A stretch of DNA of 64,000 nt from Taudactylus pleione (taxonomy: Eukaryota; Chordata; Amphibia; Anura; Myobatrachidae), in contig JAUIMM010000015.1 of the NCBI GenBank assembly GCA_031769625.1, forward strand, positions 28,674,501-28,738,500, written 5' to 3'. The position numbers were made by a program, and so were the translations under genes. The notes under the pieces are model-generated. The model saw only the letters and a program-made list of their open reading frames with translations, searched no databases and was not told the DNA's origin. This document shows, piece by piece, positions 12,505 through 24,899 of this stretch; position 1 is the stretch's first letter; each line of letters begins with the position of its first letter.

Positions 12505-12943
12505 GGCCATTCATCATCAGGGGTCTGAAAAGGACTGCCTGAGTGATATTAAGCAAACTCTAAAAACTGAAAGTTTTCAGAGTTTTCCTGCGAGAACAAG
12601 CACCATCTTCAGATGATGCTTGTTCTCATTGCCCTGCTCCTTCCTATGGGAAGGAGTTCCGGGGATGCGAAGAGGGATCCGAGCGGATCCCTCTGCCGCC
12701 TCCTCACTGACTCCCCATTGGCTTTGCACATGCGTGACCTCAGGTGCTGAACTCAGGTCACGCATGCGTAGAAGTCGGCAGCGGGGATGCGCAAGTAACA
12801 CAGCTACTTCTGTAGCTGCGGTACTAATCGCAGGGAAAGCTGCTTTTCGGAGCAGTGGTCCCCACAGAGGAGCAATGATTCATTGCTCCGGTTTTAAGTA
12901 TGCCCCGCAGTGAGGTAAATACTTCATTATTGGGGGCCATACG
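12505..12943. mobile_element. MITE with GGGCCATTCATCATC end
   Basis: Left GGGCCATTCATCATCAGG, right CTTCATTATTGGGGGCC. Interior hairpin ATGCGTGACCT/AGGTCACGCAT (about 12731-12768). The GGGATCCGAGCGGATCCCT palindrome also occurs in altered form in the 54617, 57189 and 14600 copies. Confidence 0.6.
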
Positions 12944-13411
12944 TTTCTAAAAAAAAACAAATCCACAATAAAATATATATTTGCATGGTTATAATATCAG
13001 ATCTGAACAACAATATAAATAAATTAAATAAATGCAGTATTACAGAGCTATTGCACTAGACACATGTTCATAGAACGAAAAGGCCCTAGGTTCCAAGACT
13101 TTCCATTCCAATCCTTCCATTACATGAACACAGGATGATTACTAGACTGAATATATAGCTTACTGCTATTTTGCAATGACTACTCAATTTAGCATCCAGC
13201 CACAAAATATCATTAAATTCAGATTTTTTCTGGAAATTCATACAAATATTTTGTAGACTGATTACAGATAGAAAAAATGTAAATACCCACAATTACTTTT
13301 TCAACAATTTTTTGTTTAAAGTATACTGGAGGTGCAACAAAGAAAGCACTAAGCAGCACAATGCAAATTATTAGAAAATATAGCATTGAGTGAATATGTT
13401 TTATTTTAAAC

Positions 13412-13649
13412 CAGGGGTTCTTAACTTGCCTAAAATAGACAAGCATGGGATGGTTTTCATAATCGTAGTCTTGTAACATGACTAATAATACTATCAACTA
13501 ATAAAGTTTTATTTTTCATATTTATAATATTTTCTAGAAGTATACAGTATACAGTATTCTATTTAATAAATAGAATAATAATAAATCATTTGAAATTAAA
13601 CTGAGACTAATAGACATTGTAGTAGGATTAAAAGGGTTAAGAACCTCTG
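13412..13649. mobile_element. small hAT-like MITE
   Basis: Begins CAGGGGTTCTTAACTTGCC and ends AAGGGTTAAGAACCTCTG. The 14-bp inverted termini match except one base. The flanking 8-mers (TTTTAAAC and ATTAAAAA) match poorly, so this copy is old. Confidence 0.7.
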
Positions 13650-14327
13650 ATTAAAAAAAAAGAAAAACTAAATCTTAGAAAATATAATACACTATAGAAT
13701 AAAATAAACTCATGCAGCTGTGATGATTGCAACAAGCAACAAAACAGACACAAAAGGTCAAATAATTGTACTAAATAACACATGAGTACCATTAAATCTA
13801 AATAACTTCTTAAGAGCTTGGTTTTGATGAATATTAAAAGAGAGGGGTCAGGTCACTAGAAAATAAACCCTGACTGCCACTGAGACTTTGCTAATGTCAA
13901 AGTTCAACTACACATACAAACTGTACATTACGTAACACTGGTTTTACAGAGACCATTTCTATAATATTTAGTGCTCTCATATCCCCCATGATCAGTTTGT
14001 ACTAGGAAGAATGAATTAAATTAATTAACCCTATTCAATTATGGGTATTCTCAGCTTTATTATCTAATTGACAAACTATATATTTTGCTTCTGAAACATT
14101 TAATATACTATTACCCAAACTGTCTGTGTTGCAAGTAACGCTACAATGGTATCAATACAATATTGGAGATAAGTATATAGATACTCTTAGCAAAGCTCTA
14201 TAATACCACCTATAAAGTCCGCACTACAGTGACAAATCCTATGTCTCTAAAACACTCAGTGGAGCAGTTTCAGGATCTAGAACCAAGGACCAGGCACTGA
14301 ATCTTAGGCATTGTGCTTCTGGATATT

Positions 14328-14366
14328 ATTATTATATATAATATTATTATTATTATTATTATTACT
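14328..14366. repeat. (ATT)n microsatellite
   Basis: ATT repeats interrupted by ATATATAAT. Confidence 0.85.
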
Positions 14367-14599
14367 ATTGTTTTTTTTTTATTATAAATGTTCATTATTT
14401 AATTTACTGTTGTGCTGTAGCACCTCCATACATCCCACCAGGTCTTTTCACACATAAAGGGAATGAATTTAGAGAGTTAGGAGAAAATTATTGGATGGCT
14501 CCTGATAATCAAGTATCCAACTCGCTGCAAGTAGCAGTGGTGAATACAATAACACCAGAGGAAGATCAGCTCTCCCTGCAATTCTTATCACTGCTACTC

Positions 14600-15008
14600 T
14601 AATAGTGCTGAAACTTAGCAGTCTAACTCAGCAGTGTTAGTGCACATGAGTGAACTTGGTTTCATGCATGCGCACAAAGAATCTAGCCTCTGAAAAGGGG
14701 CGGAGAGATCCAAATGGATCCCTCTTAGAAACCTGGGACTTCTTCCCATAGGGAAGGAGCAGGGTTCGGGAATCACCGCCATCTGAAGGTGGCAAAAATG
14801 CCCTCTGTCAAGCTCTGAAAACGTAGTATTTTTGGATCTTGATGAATTTAGGTCCCCATTGTAATTTATGTGGACAGCGGGCCAGAGCAGGAGATATCTC
14901 ATATATTACCTTTATAATAACTGGCCCTGATACATAACATCTACAAATGTAGAAACATTTTCACCTACTTTTGTAGAAATTAAGGGATAATTAATGAATA
15001 GACCCCTA
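14600..15008. mobile_element. MITE fragment, family of the 54617 element
   Basis: Shares 'gatgaatttaggtcccca', 'ggagatatctcatatattac' and 'tttcacctacttttgtagaa' with 54617-55152 and ends ATTAATGAATAGACCCCTAA. The left end is degraded. Confidence 0.65.
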
Positions 15009-15251
15009 AGTCTTTCTGCACATCTTAAATCTGCCCCACATACAGTGCAAAATGGTTTTGCCAACAGCAAATTTGTTCTTTTTTTGCGCCCAGCACTGAA
15101 TCAGTCCTAAAAGAGTATTTGTCAACTTGGGCAAAAACTCCTCTCTGGGAATCCGGAGGTGCAAATGGTGTCATCAATTCCCCGGGAGGCTGCCTACTCT
15201 CTAGGGAATCCAGGAGAGCTCCACAAAATTCATGACTCTCCCAGACATTTA

Positions 15252-15445
15252 GGGGTAAATTTACTAAAGTGAGAGTTTTTAGAAGTGAGTTTTAGAAGAG
15301 ATGTTGCCCATAGCAACCAATCAGATTCTACTCAACATTTAACTAGCACCATCTAGAAGATAATAGCTAGAATCTGATTGGTTGCTATGGGCAACATATC
15401 TTCTAAAACTCACTTCTAAAAACTCTCACTTTAGTAAATTGCCCC
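15252..15445. mobile_element. PIF/Harbinger-like foldback MITE, nearly full palindrome
   Basis: GGGGTAAATTTACTAAAG pairs with CTTTAGTAAATTGCCCC. Both arms continue as AGTGAGAGTTTTTAGAAGTG and its complement, then TTGCCCATAGCAACCAATCA and its complement. TTA flanks each side. The whole 194-bp unit can fold into one hairpin. Confidence 0.9.
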
Positions 15446-16087
15446 TTAGAGACAGATGGGAAGTATCCAAAACACTTAAATCCATAAAGCTTATTTTTTC
15501 CATAATATAAACTCCTGATAAACCTAAATGACCAGGACAAGTGTAAATAGGTTTTTGTAATCATTTCAATTTATTTGGGACCTGAAAGGAAATGTCCAGC
15601 AGAGTTTATAACTTGAGCAAGCTTAACCCATTTCCTAATTTTCGATTTCAAAATTACAGGAGCTCTATACACCAGTGCAACCAGAAAAAAAGAAATACAT
15701 AACCACTGGTTGGCATGATGAAGAATGAGCACTGAGACATGTAACAAGCAGTGTAACTGAGCGCTGTCCCCAGGTAATGCTCTGGCAGCATGTGCTCCGA
15801 TGTAAACTTATTCTAGGCAATGCTCTCAGTAAGTGGATGAGCACTTATTATGGCATTTCAGTTACAATGTAATACTGTCATAACATGTTTATGCCAATTC
15901 TGGTAAGGATTGTAGGGCAGGGCCTCCATCATTATGGGTCTGTGGTCTCATGCAATTCTTATAATATACCATTTGTCTTTAATCCTCTTTTATATTGTTT
16001 ATGCGATTTTCTGTAATGCTCCATGTTATTTTTGTGCATCTAGCTAGTATATTAGCTACACATTTATCTCAGGAACACCCACACATA

Positions 16088-16636
16088 GGGCCTCATTCAG
16101 AGGCGGTCGGAGGATGCAAGCGGTCGCTCAGAAACTGGGCGGCCGCTTGCATCCTGACCGCCCGCCTCTGTTTCAGTCGTTAGGCTGTGGGTTTACACCC
16201 ACAGCTCTAACGACCGCTAGGGTGATGGTCGCGATGGTCAGAGACCATTGCGACCATCGGGGCTTACGACGAGACCCTAGGGTAGGGTCTCACTTGTCGT
16301 AAGCCCCGGAGAGCTTCTGGCTCTGTCTGAGCTGGAAGCTCTCCACTAACATCACTAGTGATGTCAGTGGGGCCTCCCCCAAATGGCAGGCGTTCCCATG
16401 GGAACGCCTCCGTTTGGGCTGCCACCCCCCGGCACGCCTTCCAAACGGGACGAGCTGTCAATCAACATCGACAGCTCGCCCCCTTTGGAAAGAGACCCGC
16501 TACGACCGGCGCTGTCGGTCGTAGCGGGTCTCACGCATGCGCACGAAGGAGCCGGCTCCCTCGTGCGCATGCGCACTTGATAAACATCGAGGCAGCCGTG
16601 CGGTTGTGGACCGTATGGAGCCTCTGAATGAAGGCC
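16088..16636. mobile_element. GC-rich MITE of the GGGCC-ATTCAG family
   Basis: GGGCCTCATTCAGAGGC at left, GCCTCTGAATGAAGGCC at right. Nested hairpins: GGCGTTCCCATGGGAACGCC, GAGCTGTC..GACAGCTC, and GCGCACGAAGGAGCC with GGCTCCCTCGTGCGC. It lies only about 190 bp downstream of col13a1 exon 2. Confidence 0.8.
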
Positions 16637-16823
16637 ATTGATTATAAACTAATTGTGAGATAAGATTATAAACTAAGCATATTCCGTGTAGATCAGTGTT
16701 CTGCAATCTGCTCATTGCATTGCCATTCTCTGCTAAAAACAACAAATTAATTGGCTTTACCAAGACTCCTACAGATTTTATGGTGACCCTTTCCATGAAG
16801 CATAAATGGATATATGTTCTCAC

Positions 16824-16893
16824 CAGGTGGACACAGGCATTTCCCACTCGTGTCTCTTGCTTCTCGTAGCCTTGGTAGATAGGATTTCAGCTT
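16824..16893 (-). CDS. col13a1: col13a1 exon 2: juxtamembrane linker and start of the collagenous region
   Basis: A 70-nt exon, too short and too split to stand out as an ORF. On the minus strand it follows a good acceptor (TTCTATTACAG) and ends at the donor G|GTGAGA. Read in phase 0, as exon 1 requires, it gives 23 codons starting KLKSYLPRLREARDTSGKC and ending LCPP plus the first base of a Gly codon. This lines up with the collagen XIII segment after the coiled coil: a basic linker, then C-x-C-P-P-G, where the first collagenous domain begins. The human protein has a run of four arginines here that is cut by furin to shed the ectodomain. This exon has only R-L-R-E-A-R, so a minimal RxxR at best. 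The following exon must begin in phase 1 and lies to the left of the window. Confidence 0.85.
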
Positions 16894-18107
16894 CTGTAAT
16901 AGAAAACAACAGGGATACATTTTATTAATTGCAGCACTAAGATGGCACAGCCCATTTTCAGGATATGATCAATATTGTTATTAACACAGTTGGCAGAAGC
17001 CTGAGAATCGGAGTTAAATTAGATCTACAGACTAGCAAGATGAATGTTATTGGATTCGTGGATGTTATCGGATTCATTGTTTATAAATACATTAAAGTTC
17101 TTCTACTTTCTCCATACCCAGAGGAGTACCGTGTAACTATGGCGCCCGGAGAAAGTGCATGTTGCCGTATCCGCCCCCCCCCTCCCGGTACTCAATTGTG
17201 CCAGTGGGGTATGGCCAGCCTGCAGGGGAATACTGAAATGAAGAAAAAAACCAGCAAACAGTGGCAGTATTATGCTGGGCATTGAGGTCACATTGGGGGA
17301 ATAAAATGCTTCAGTGATCTGACATTAAGGGTAGCTCCTTTGGCACTGCTTTATTTATGTATAGCACCTAGGATCTGACTTTTATCTCATTTGAATCATT
17401 ATTACTCAATAGAGGAGATTGTATTATATATTCTGATCATTTAATTTAAATTGACAGAGCACATGTGGTAGAGTGAAATTACACAGGGTGCAGAGCTTAT
17501 TACTACAATTACTGCCCCAAGCAGCTATCACTGGAGTGGGAACACCTATGGGAAGCTCCATTCTCAGTTATGCTCCTACATCGCATATATACATTGCACC
17601 TATATTAATGTGAGTAAAACTAACCATGTTCTGTCTACCACCATTATTTCAGGTCTCCTAATACAGTATTTTTTAAAAGACCTTTCAAATAACACTGTGT
17701 GGTCATGCCTAGGAACACCTCATTACTTTATATAGCAAAACAGTGACTTTTTTTTAAACTCAGACCTGACTCAGACACAGCCAGCCCAGCTACGACGACC
17801 GCTTGTCACACTTGGAAAGCTGGTTTCAATTAAGCCGACACATCATCGCTATATACGGCTAAGGACAGGTATTCGTTATTATGAACAGCCATAAATCTGG
17901 CCAGATAATTTAAACGTGACATTACTTGTCTGGATACCAACCAGGAATCCAAATTGGAAAGACACCCAGGACTGGGTGCAAAAGGGTTTCTAATTGACTC
18001 CATTTGTTCATAATATTCGAATGTGTCTAATCCATGAACATTGTTTCAATATAGATAATAATACACACTAGGATATTATTGTTTTCAAGAGTATATAGTA
18101 TTTTATC

Positions 18108-18146
18108 TTGTCATTTATTTATTAATTTATTTATTTATTTATTTTT
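18108..18146. repeat. (ATTT)n microsatellite
   Basis: TTTATTTATTTATTTATT-type run with one interruption. Confidence 0.85.
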
Positions 18147-18986
18147 GCAATTGTGGGTAAAATGTTCTTTACTCCAATATATGAATTTTCTATAGAATAA
18201 AGAATTTATTTTTAATATATTATATAATAATATTTGGAGCCATGACTGATTTTTACATATTAGTGGATTCTTCTATTTCACAATAAGAGCATAATTAGCT
18301 CAGTCTGAGTTTCATTTAGCATTGTTTGTTTATGGGTATTCACAAATCCCAATTTTACAGACTTGCTGCTCTATACTAATTAGCTGAAGCTAATTGCACA
18401 TTCTAAATTAATATATGGTAAATTAGTGCCAGGATCATTATTCGAGTTGTTGTAAGGAAAGGGGAGGTGACAGAAGATGATCACAGAGGAGAGAGGGCTG
18501 GAGGGGAGACAATCTGGGCAGCTTCTGGGAGCATGAAATGTAGAAACGGATCTCAGATACATAACTTATTTAGGATATAGAGCAAACAAAACGAGATCAA
18601 ACTAACTGACAGCTGTCATACTGTGCAGCACCCCATGAATTCCAGAAATCTGAATGGCGCCCTCTGTCCATTTAGGTGCTCGGAGCTCATTCTCCACTGG
18701 AACCACCTTTGCTACTCCACTGTCCATACCATGGAATAAATATGGTTTAATGTGGTAGATTAGGTTTTCTTGTCTCAGAGCAGCAGCTGATAAACAAATT
18801 GAGTGAAACAGTCTTTGTACCTCTGTATAGATAGGGATAATATTTCCTGCATGGCAGCGAGTCAGGCATAGTGCAGGCAGGTGCCGTGCTCCTCTATTCC
18901 CTCTGCATGTATATGTCAGTACTCAATATAACCTCCATGCTGGTTCTGTATGTCAGTCCTGGGGTGATAGAACGCTTGGCATAGGC

Positions 18987-18987
<1 letters not shown>

Positions 18988-19026
<39 letters not shown>
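18988..19026. repeat. (AT)n microsatellite
   Basis: Long AT run with one AC interruption. Confidence 0.9.
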
Positions 19027-19028
<2 letters not shown>

Positions 19029-19279
19029 GCAATGTTTTGCCTAGTACACAAGGAGAATGTTTGTGATTTAGGCAGAATTTCTTAAAACTCATCACTTGCT
19101 TTTTACATAAAACACCCCCATTTTTAACAAAGGCCGCAAAGTGTTATATTTAATTATAGGGAACTGAACATATCATGCACCCCAACAGCTGGACCTCACA
19201 GATGAATATAGCAACAATACCCACCTACATCCTAGTGAAGAGGGCAGAATTGGAATAATTTTCAAGGAGATCGCTAGTC

Positions 19280-19477
19280 CGTGAGTAGGGGCGGAGCTGA
19301 ATGACGAGATTCTACACAAATTGCAACAATTGGCCCTGCCCCCATTTAAATATTCAATTTAACGTGAGGGGCGTGGCTTAATGACACAAACCGTCCGCCC
19401 CCGCCCACCATCACCACCCTACTGCTTCTCCTCCCTGGGCTTCTCCCGGGGAGGAAGAATAAAAAGTAGGCAAGTAT
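19280..19477. mobile_element. fragment of the CATACTTGCC family
   Basis: The right end AAAAAGTAGGCAAGTATG follows CTCCCGGGGAGGAAGAATA. The left end is lost. Confidence 0.5.
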
Positions 19478-20517
19478 GATTTAGTGGCGTGGTCCTGTCA
19501 GAGCCTCACTTACTACTATAACACAGGTTATACAGGCAGGATAACATCACTATCACAAGCGGAAAGCTGTTCTCCCATCCACAGCCGAACCCGTCATCAT
19601 TAGGCACATGCACCAGACCCATGCTAGTGCAGGAGACTTGAATGAAACTGGCTACCTTTCCCTGTAAGCATGACTCAGAATAGTACAGGACTCAAGGTAC
19701 ACACTCACGACACTCCCATGACACTTCCACAAGTCAGAACAGTTCAGTGCGTTTGTGTTGTCACCGCCCAGCTCCCGCCTCAAACTTCCATTTCACGCCA
19801 AGAGAGATCTGGCCAAAATCCTTCCGACTCAGAATTGGTCGGAGGTAAGCAACAATGCGTCTGTTCCCTTCTGTGCATGTGATGTAGGCTGAAACTCGCT
19901 ATTTGCTTTCTTGAAAAGAGATCCATCCTACGCAGCATTAGCTGTGATGTGACGGAACTTGTTTTTAAAGGAATCTGCCCCTAAGTCTGCGAAAAACCAT
20001 GCGAACAAGAGGATCGCTGCTGCTTTCTTGCAAATAACATGAGCAATGCTGTAGCAAGCACACAGCACATTTAGGAGCCTATTTATCATTTTTCACACCC
20101 TTTTCACATTTTGTAAAAAAAAAAAAAAACTACTCCAGTCCTGGCCCTTACAATAAATGTGAAGGGAAATGTAATATGTTTCAAATTTACTAAAAATTTG
20201 TAAAAAAAAATACTGGGAGGGAGCCCTGTGATAATAACACTATCTGGAGAGTATTCAGGCTTCCCCTGCGTTTCCCCTACTCCAGCTCAGCCTTCTGTGC
20301 CTGCTGACAGACAGAGCAGGGCCCGGAGTATGCTTCTGTGTGTGTCGGATAGATCACAGGTTGATCACTGTAAAAAAAAAAAATTAGAATAAATAAAAAA
20401 TGACACTAACCTGCACCCGGATTCTGGTGATCATGATCAGGTGCGCGGTCAAACTGTCATGGTATTATTTGTGTAAAATACCCTGAGAAGTGCGGGGAGG
20501 GAATTGGCAGGGACTGG

Positions 20518-21028
20518 GGGCCTGATTGACTACGGATCACAATATTGCGTAGATACGCAGTTCAACTGCGATAACAAGCTAATACATTGCGATCGCAATG
20601 AAAACTTAGCTCAACATAATGACGTCCACTTTACCATACGCACATCCGTAATGCTTAGCAGAATAGCGAAACCATCGGTAACATCGAGTACCTTCTCAGC
20701 CTCATGCACACTTGCACAAGCCCTGACCTTACTCAGAAATTGCTAACAACACGCACGCTATGAGGCCTCACACTGCGTACGGCAACACAGTGGCTAATTT
20801 ATGCACACCCCTGCAGCGACGTGCGAATGCACTGGCACGTCTGCAGTTCCCCGACCACCCCTCGTCACCACCCACAAACGGTGCTTCCTGTCAATCACTC
20901 TGCGTAGCCTCTGCAATCGCAGTGCCGATCGCATTAGCTAGTTCGCGCACGCATACTGCGATGCATAAGCATGTGCAGAACGCAATTGCGTGCGTAATAG
21001 CAACTGCGATCTTTGCTGAATCAGGCCC
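20518..21028. mobile_element. PIF/Harbinger-like MITE, GGGCCTGATT ends
   Basis: GGGCCTGATTGACTACG at left and TTTGCTGAATCAGGCCC at right. The interior (CTATGAGGCCTCACACTGCG, TCCTGTCAATCACTCTGCG) is the inverted counterpart of 103-626. Confidence 0.75.
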
Positions 21029-21360
21029 TGAGCTCTCTCACAAACTCTGTCCCTGCACGGAAATTTTTAATACAATCATGTGATATTTCATAAATTCGCA
21101 AAGTGAATTTAGGCGAATATATCTCGCTACAACTGCATTTTAAATGCGGATTGTGGTACCCGCTGCAAACAGTCACACCGCTGCTTGGCTCCTTTACAAA
21201 TGTTGCCATTCTTCATTTGCTTTTGCTCCCTGTCAGTCTTCCAAAGTAAAATAGTAAGTACTACAAATCTCCCCACAAGTCCTGCCTCAGCTACATTTCT
21301 GCTCTCACCTATAAATCCTCTCCCAGTCACCCTTTGTGCTCCTTCAATAAGCTTCTAACA

Positions 21361-21586
21361 CAGAGCCGTAACTAGACTTTTTGGTGCCCTGTGCAAGAGA
21401 GAGCATTGGCGCCTCCCCCATATTTTAAATAGGGATAGGGACATAAGATAGTGCACCTGAAAAAGGCCATGGCTTCAAGGGGAAGGGCCAGGGAAGAGAT
21501 AGGGGAGGCCAGGAGATGCTGGGGATAAAAGAAGAGGAAGCTACAAGTGAGAATTATAGGTGGAAAAGTATCGTGCGCGTGCCCGC
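21361..21586. mobile_element. 5' part of a CAGAGCCGTAACTAG-type element
   Basis: Begins CAGAGCCGTAACTAGAC, like the start of the 30568 element, and runs into the MITE at 21590. No matching right end found beyond that MITE. Confidence 0.5.
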
Positions 21587-21589
21587 TAT

Positions 21590-22266
21590 TCCCTGTATTC
21601 AATTCCAAAGTAGGTGAAAACGGGAACATGCGAAACTCTGATCGGCGAAAAAATACGGGATTTTTCGGGAAATTATTGTAGAACCCCCCTAAAGATGTCC
21701 AGACCATGGGGATCACTATGGATACCCCCGTTTTTGCCTGCAAAATAAAGTCGGGTTTTTAAATAGCCACGGCAGATGTTTTTTCCCGACTTTGAAGTGA
21801 TGCAGAAGAGCACTTAGCTTTTTTTTTCGTTTTTAAAAGTGGTCCCATCAAATTTGGGGTACATGGAAATGGGTGCAAGCATATTTTTAAGTCACTAAAA
21901 TTATTTTTTTAAATTCTGCAAAAATTCTGTTTTTTCCTATTTTTTTTTTTTCACCCCAAAATTGTAAAAAAAAAATTGGGGTGTCCCGATTTATTTTATT
22001 TTTTAATTTTTTGACAGAGATCATTTTAAGGGGTCATTCCCAAGGGTGCAGGCTAATTTTTTTAAGCCTGCACCCCTAAACCCCAATTCCGCATTTTTTT
22101 TCGCCAGCTAAAGGCAGGCGAATATTTATCCCCGTTTTTTTACAATGACTTTTCGCCGAAAAGTCAATGTAGTTGAATACGGGGATAATGAAAATAGGCG
22201 AAAATTACGTCATCGGCAATAAATTTTCGCCGATTCCGACATTTCGCCTCAAATTGAATACGGCCC
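21590..22266. mobile_element. MITE with TATTCAATT ends
   Basis: CCTGTATTCAATTCCAAAG at left, CAAATTGAATACGGCCC at right. Interior has T-rich and A-rich blocks and a GGGGTGCAGGCT-type hairpin (GTGCAGGCT..AGCCTGCAC, 22047-22073). Confidence 0.65.
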
Positions 22267-23454
22267 TATGGAGTGAAAGTACCAGAACAGATATTCTGTT
22301 ATATTGTTCCAGCACAACTTAAACCCTGTCTTAGCTGGATATATAAGGCCTTTAATGGTGTCTTTACCATTTCAAATAACAGCCCAGCATAAGCGGCTTC
22401 CAATATAACACCAATGAAAGCCAACAATACATCATCAATGCTGTCTCTAAACATCAAAGCTCCAGTGCATTTATATGATCACAAAGGAAGGTTGGAGGGC
22501 AATGTTACTAGTATAGCAATAAAGTCATTCTGCCGTATAACACCTCATATATATACCAGTCAATATAAGAAAATGCAGATGCAAAAAATGTTATATATAC
22601 AGGAAACAGCTTTTGTAGAGGGATGCTTGGAGGATACTATGGGAATGTGAAAAGAACTGGGCGGGTGCAGTGTCCCTGATGGATGAATTGTGCTGGAGAT
22701 ATACTACTCGGCAGCTAAGTGCTTTAGTAACCCTGACAAGGGAGCAGGATGTGAGAGTCCAAATAACTGTCATTTCTACCTACTTGATAAATGTCAGATG
22801 AACCACCCGTTCAAAAATAGATTAGTTTAGAAATAAATTTACAGTGTAATTCCAGACAACCGTCAGTATTATTAAATAACCTTTCACCGTCTACAAACAA
22901 ATGTCTTATTTTATACAAGTTATAAATAACTAAGTTCTATTATTCTTGCTTTGCTTCTGTCAGTGTGGAGTTGTAATTGGAGGAGGGGGGTGTTGAGAAT
23001 TGCCATCAGGGAAGCCGCAGTCAAAGGCTACGCCTTCCTGCATTTGCTGCACAAAGAGGAGTATCTTGGAGTGGGGCACAGGTAGCTCACTTCCACTGCC
23101 AAAGTGTTAGGCCTGAGGAGAGGGGATGGTCATTAGTGACACTGCCATAAGGGCGGAGGTCTCAGCAATCACTGAGAATTTATAAATGGGCTAGTGGTTG
23201 TCAATCAATCAGAGCAGTTATTGACTTAAAAAAAAGAAATGTAGACCACACGCAGGTAGCCTAGATTTGGACAGAAAGCCAATACTGGTAAATGGTAACT
23301 TGTGACTATCTCCATGGGGAGGAGATGGCACATAACATCGGTTACTAAACAGTCAAGTTATTAAGGTTCACGTAGCTTGAAGCTAGTTTTATTGTTCATG
23401 ATAAACAGCAAAATAACTAAAAATATACCCAAACAGTAAGCGGCAATCATAATG
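22267..23454. other. intron 1 stretch, nothing recognised
   Basis: No paired ends, no tandem repeat and no splice-flanked open exon noticed. Confidence 0.45.
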
Positions 23455-23835
23455 ACGACGTGAGAATGTTGACATGGTTATCATGTCGACAGCGATCGAA
23501 TACGTGTTCATCATGTCAATATTGACCATGTTGAAATTTAGCATGTCGACACTGATGAAATATTGACATGGTCAGAATGTTAAAAATGTGGTTTAAAGGT
23601 AAGTCTATCCCTAACCATAACAGTACGCCTAACCTCTAACCCTATTGGTAACCCTAACCCTTAAACCTATGCCTAACAGTAATGTTGACATTTTGACAAT
23701 GTTGACATTACATATGTCAACATTCTATCCATGTCGAGATTTTCCAGGTGTCAATATTTATGATGTAGACATTTTAACCATCATACATGTCGACATTTTG
23801 TTGCGGACATTGTCACTGTCGACAATCTGACTTCA
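23455..23835. mobile_element. repeat built of TGTCGACAT-like palindromes with a CCCTAA centre
   Basis: About ten copies of ATGTTGACAT/ATGTCGACAT-type words surround a centre of CCCTAACC-like repeats (23608-23680). Ends not defined. Probably a foldback MITE. Confidence 0.6.
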
Positions 23836-24162
23836 ACCTGACTATAAATATGGCAAAGTACAAATTTACAAATAAAATGCTGAATGGCGAAGCCAAGGAG
23901 GAGCTGGAAGATCATGAAGCTGGAGTTTTGCACTTCTAGGTAAGGGCCTGTTCTGCTGCAAAACTGAATTTATACAAATTATGCCACAACTGCTCATATC
24001 TAGTACCTACACTCTGAAAATATGTCAAAGCTATACAAAAAAGTGTTGCAATATTAAATTAAGAGCAGCAAGACTGAAAATGTTGTAGAAAAATAACAAC
24101 TTGTTTGTACACATTAAATATGTCACGGCAATATTCGTGTAATGAGCCACTATTGGTAGGTT

Positions 24163-24722
24163 TACCATACTATCCCTTTAAACCAGGACACTCATGAATT
24201 AAACAGGATCTGTGGCTGATTAAAACCAGGTGAAATGAAGTCAGCCAGCCACTGAACCTGTGTGTTACTGCCTTTATACCTAAATTCCAGGACCTGGAGG
24301 CTGGAACAGGGGTCCAAACCAGATCAGACCTGGAATTTAGCTGGCGCCGACCGAGAATATTCCCGAGTCGGCGCCGTTCACACCGGAGTCAGGTCTGCAG
24401 TGACCCAATTTTTCCAGCGTTGAAGTGGACGCTTGGAGATGACATTATCTCCAAGCGCCACTGAAGCCGGCCAATTGGCAGGCATGCGACACGATCCAGG
24501 TCATTGTGACCCAGATCGCGCCATTTACACTCCAGGGTTTCACAGGTTATTCTCATGTAAAACCCTGCAAGTTACCTGGGTTGGATTGCTGGGTCACTCC
24601 ACCCAGGAATCCAACCCAGTCCCCTTTTGCACCAAGGAGCTACCCGGGTTAACCATGCAATAACACAGGTTTTAAAAGGGGTATGATTTATGAGTGTCCC
24701 GGTTTAAAGGGATAGTATGGCA
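24163..24722. mobile_element. MITE with CCATACTATCCCTTTAAACC ends
   Basis: CCATACTATCCCTTTAAACC at left and GGTTTAAAGGGATAGTATGG at right are exact complements. Next inside, GGACACTCATGAAT pairs with ATGAGTGTCC. A second element (24277-24683) is nested within. Confidence 0.85.
24277..24683. mobile_element. nested MITE with TACC...GGGGTA ends
   Basis: TACCTAAATTCC at left, TTTTAAAAGGGGTA at right. Interior GGCGCCGACC..GAGTCGGCGCC stem and GGGTTGGATTGCTGGGTCAC-type sequence match 49507-49928 and 40225-41239. Confidence 0.6.
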
Positions 24723-24899
24723 AGTCTAACTATAGTTTGTAGGTACATCTTGAATTTAAGCAGACTTTCTTTAACACAATATCAACCAGAACCTTCTATC
24801 AGCAAGAAACTCACAGCTCTCTTTTGCAAAGTATCTTTCAATTTGTTTTTAAAATGGAATGTTCTGTTTACTAAGGTGGTGAGCTGAGAAATGTACTGT

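Larger units (their letters stand above)
1..16823 (-). other. col13a1: col13a1 intron 2, partial
   Basis: Begins with the exon 2 donor at 16823-16822 and runs off the left edge of the window. I searched the minus strand for the 9-base Gly-X-Y rhythm flanked by splice sites and found none, so the next collagenous exon is outside. The segment holds MITEs, one L2 LINE, a satellite-bearing element and simple repeats. Confidence 0.7.
16964..20517. other. intron 1 stretch, mostly unclassified
   Basis: Holds two microsatellites and the partial CATACTTGCC-family fragment at 19280. No coding sequence seen. Confidence 0.5.

Noticed and set aside
16358..16627. Arg/Pro-rich ORFs in GC-rich blocks (16358, 25000, 29329, 30547)
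   Set aside because: Open because GC-rich MITE hairpins lack stops. The same pattern occurs in each family copy, without codon conservation.
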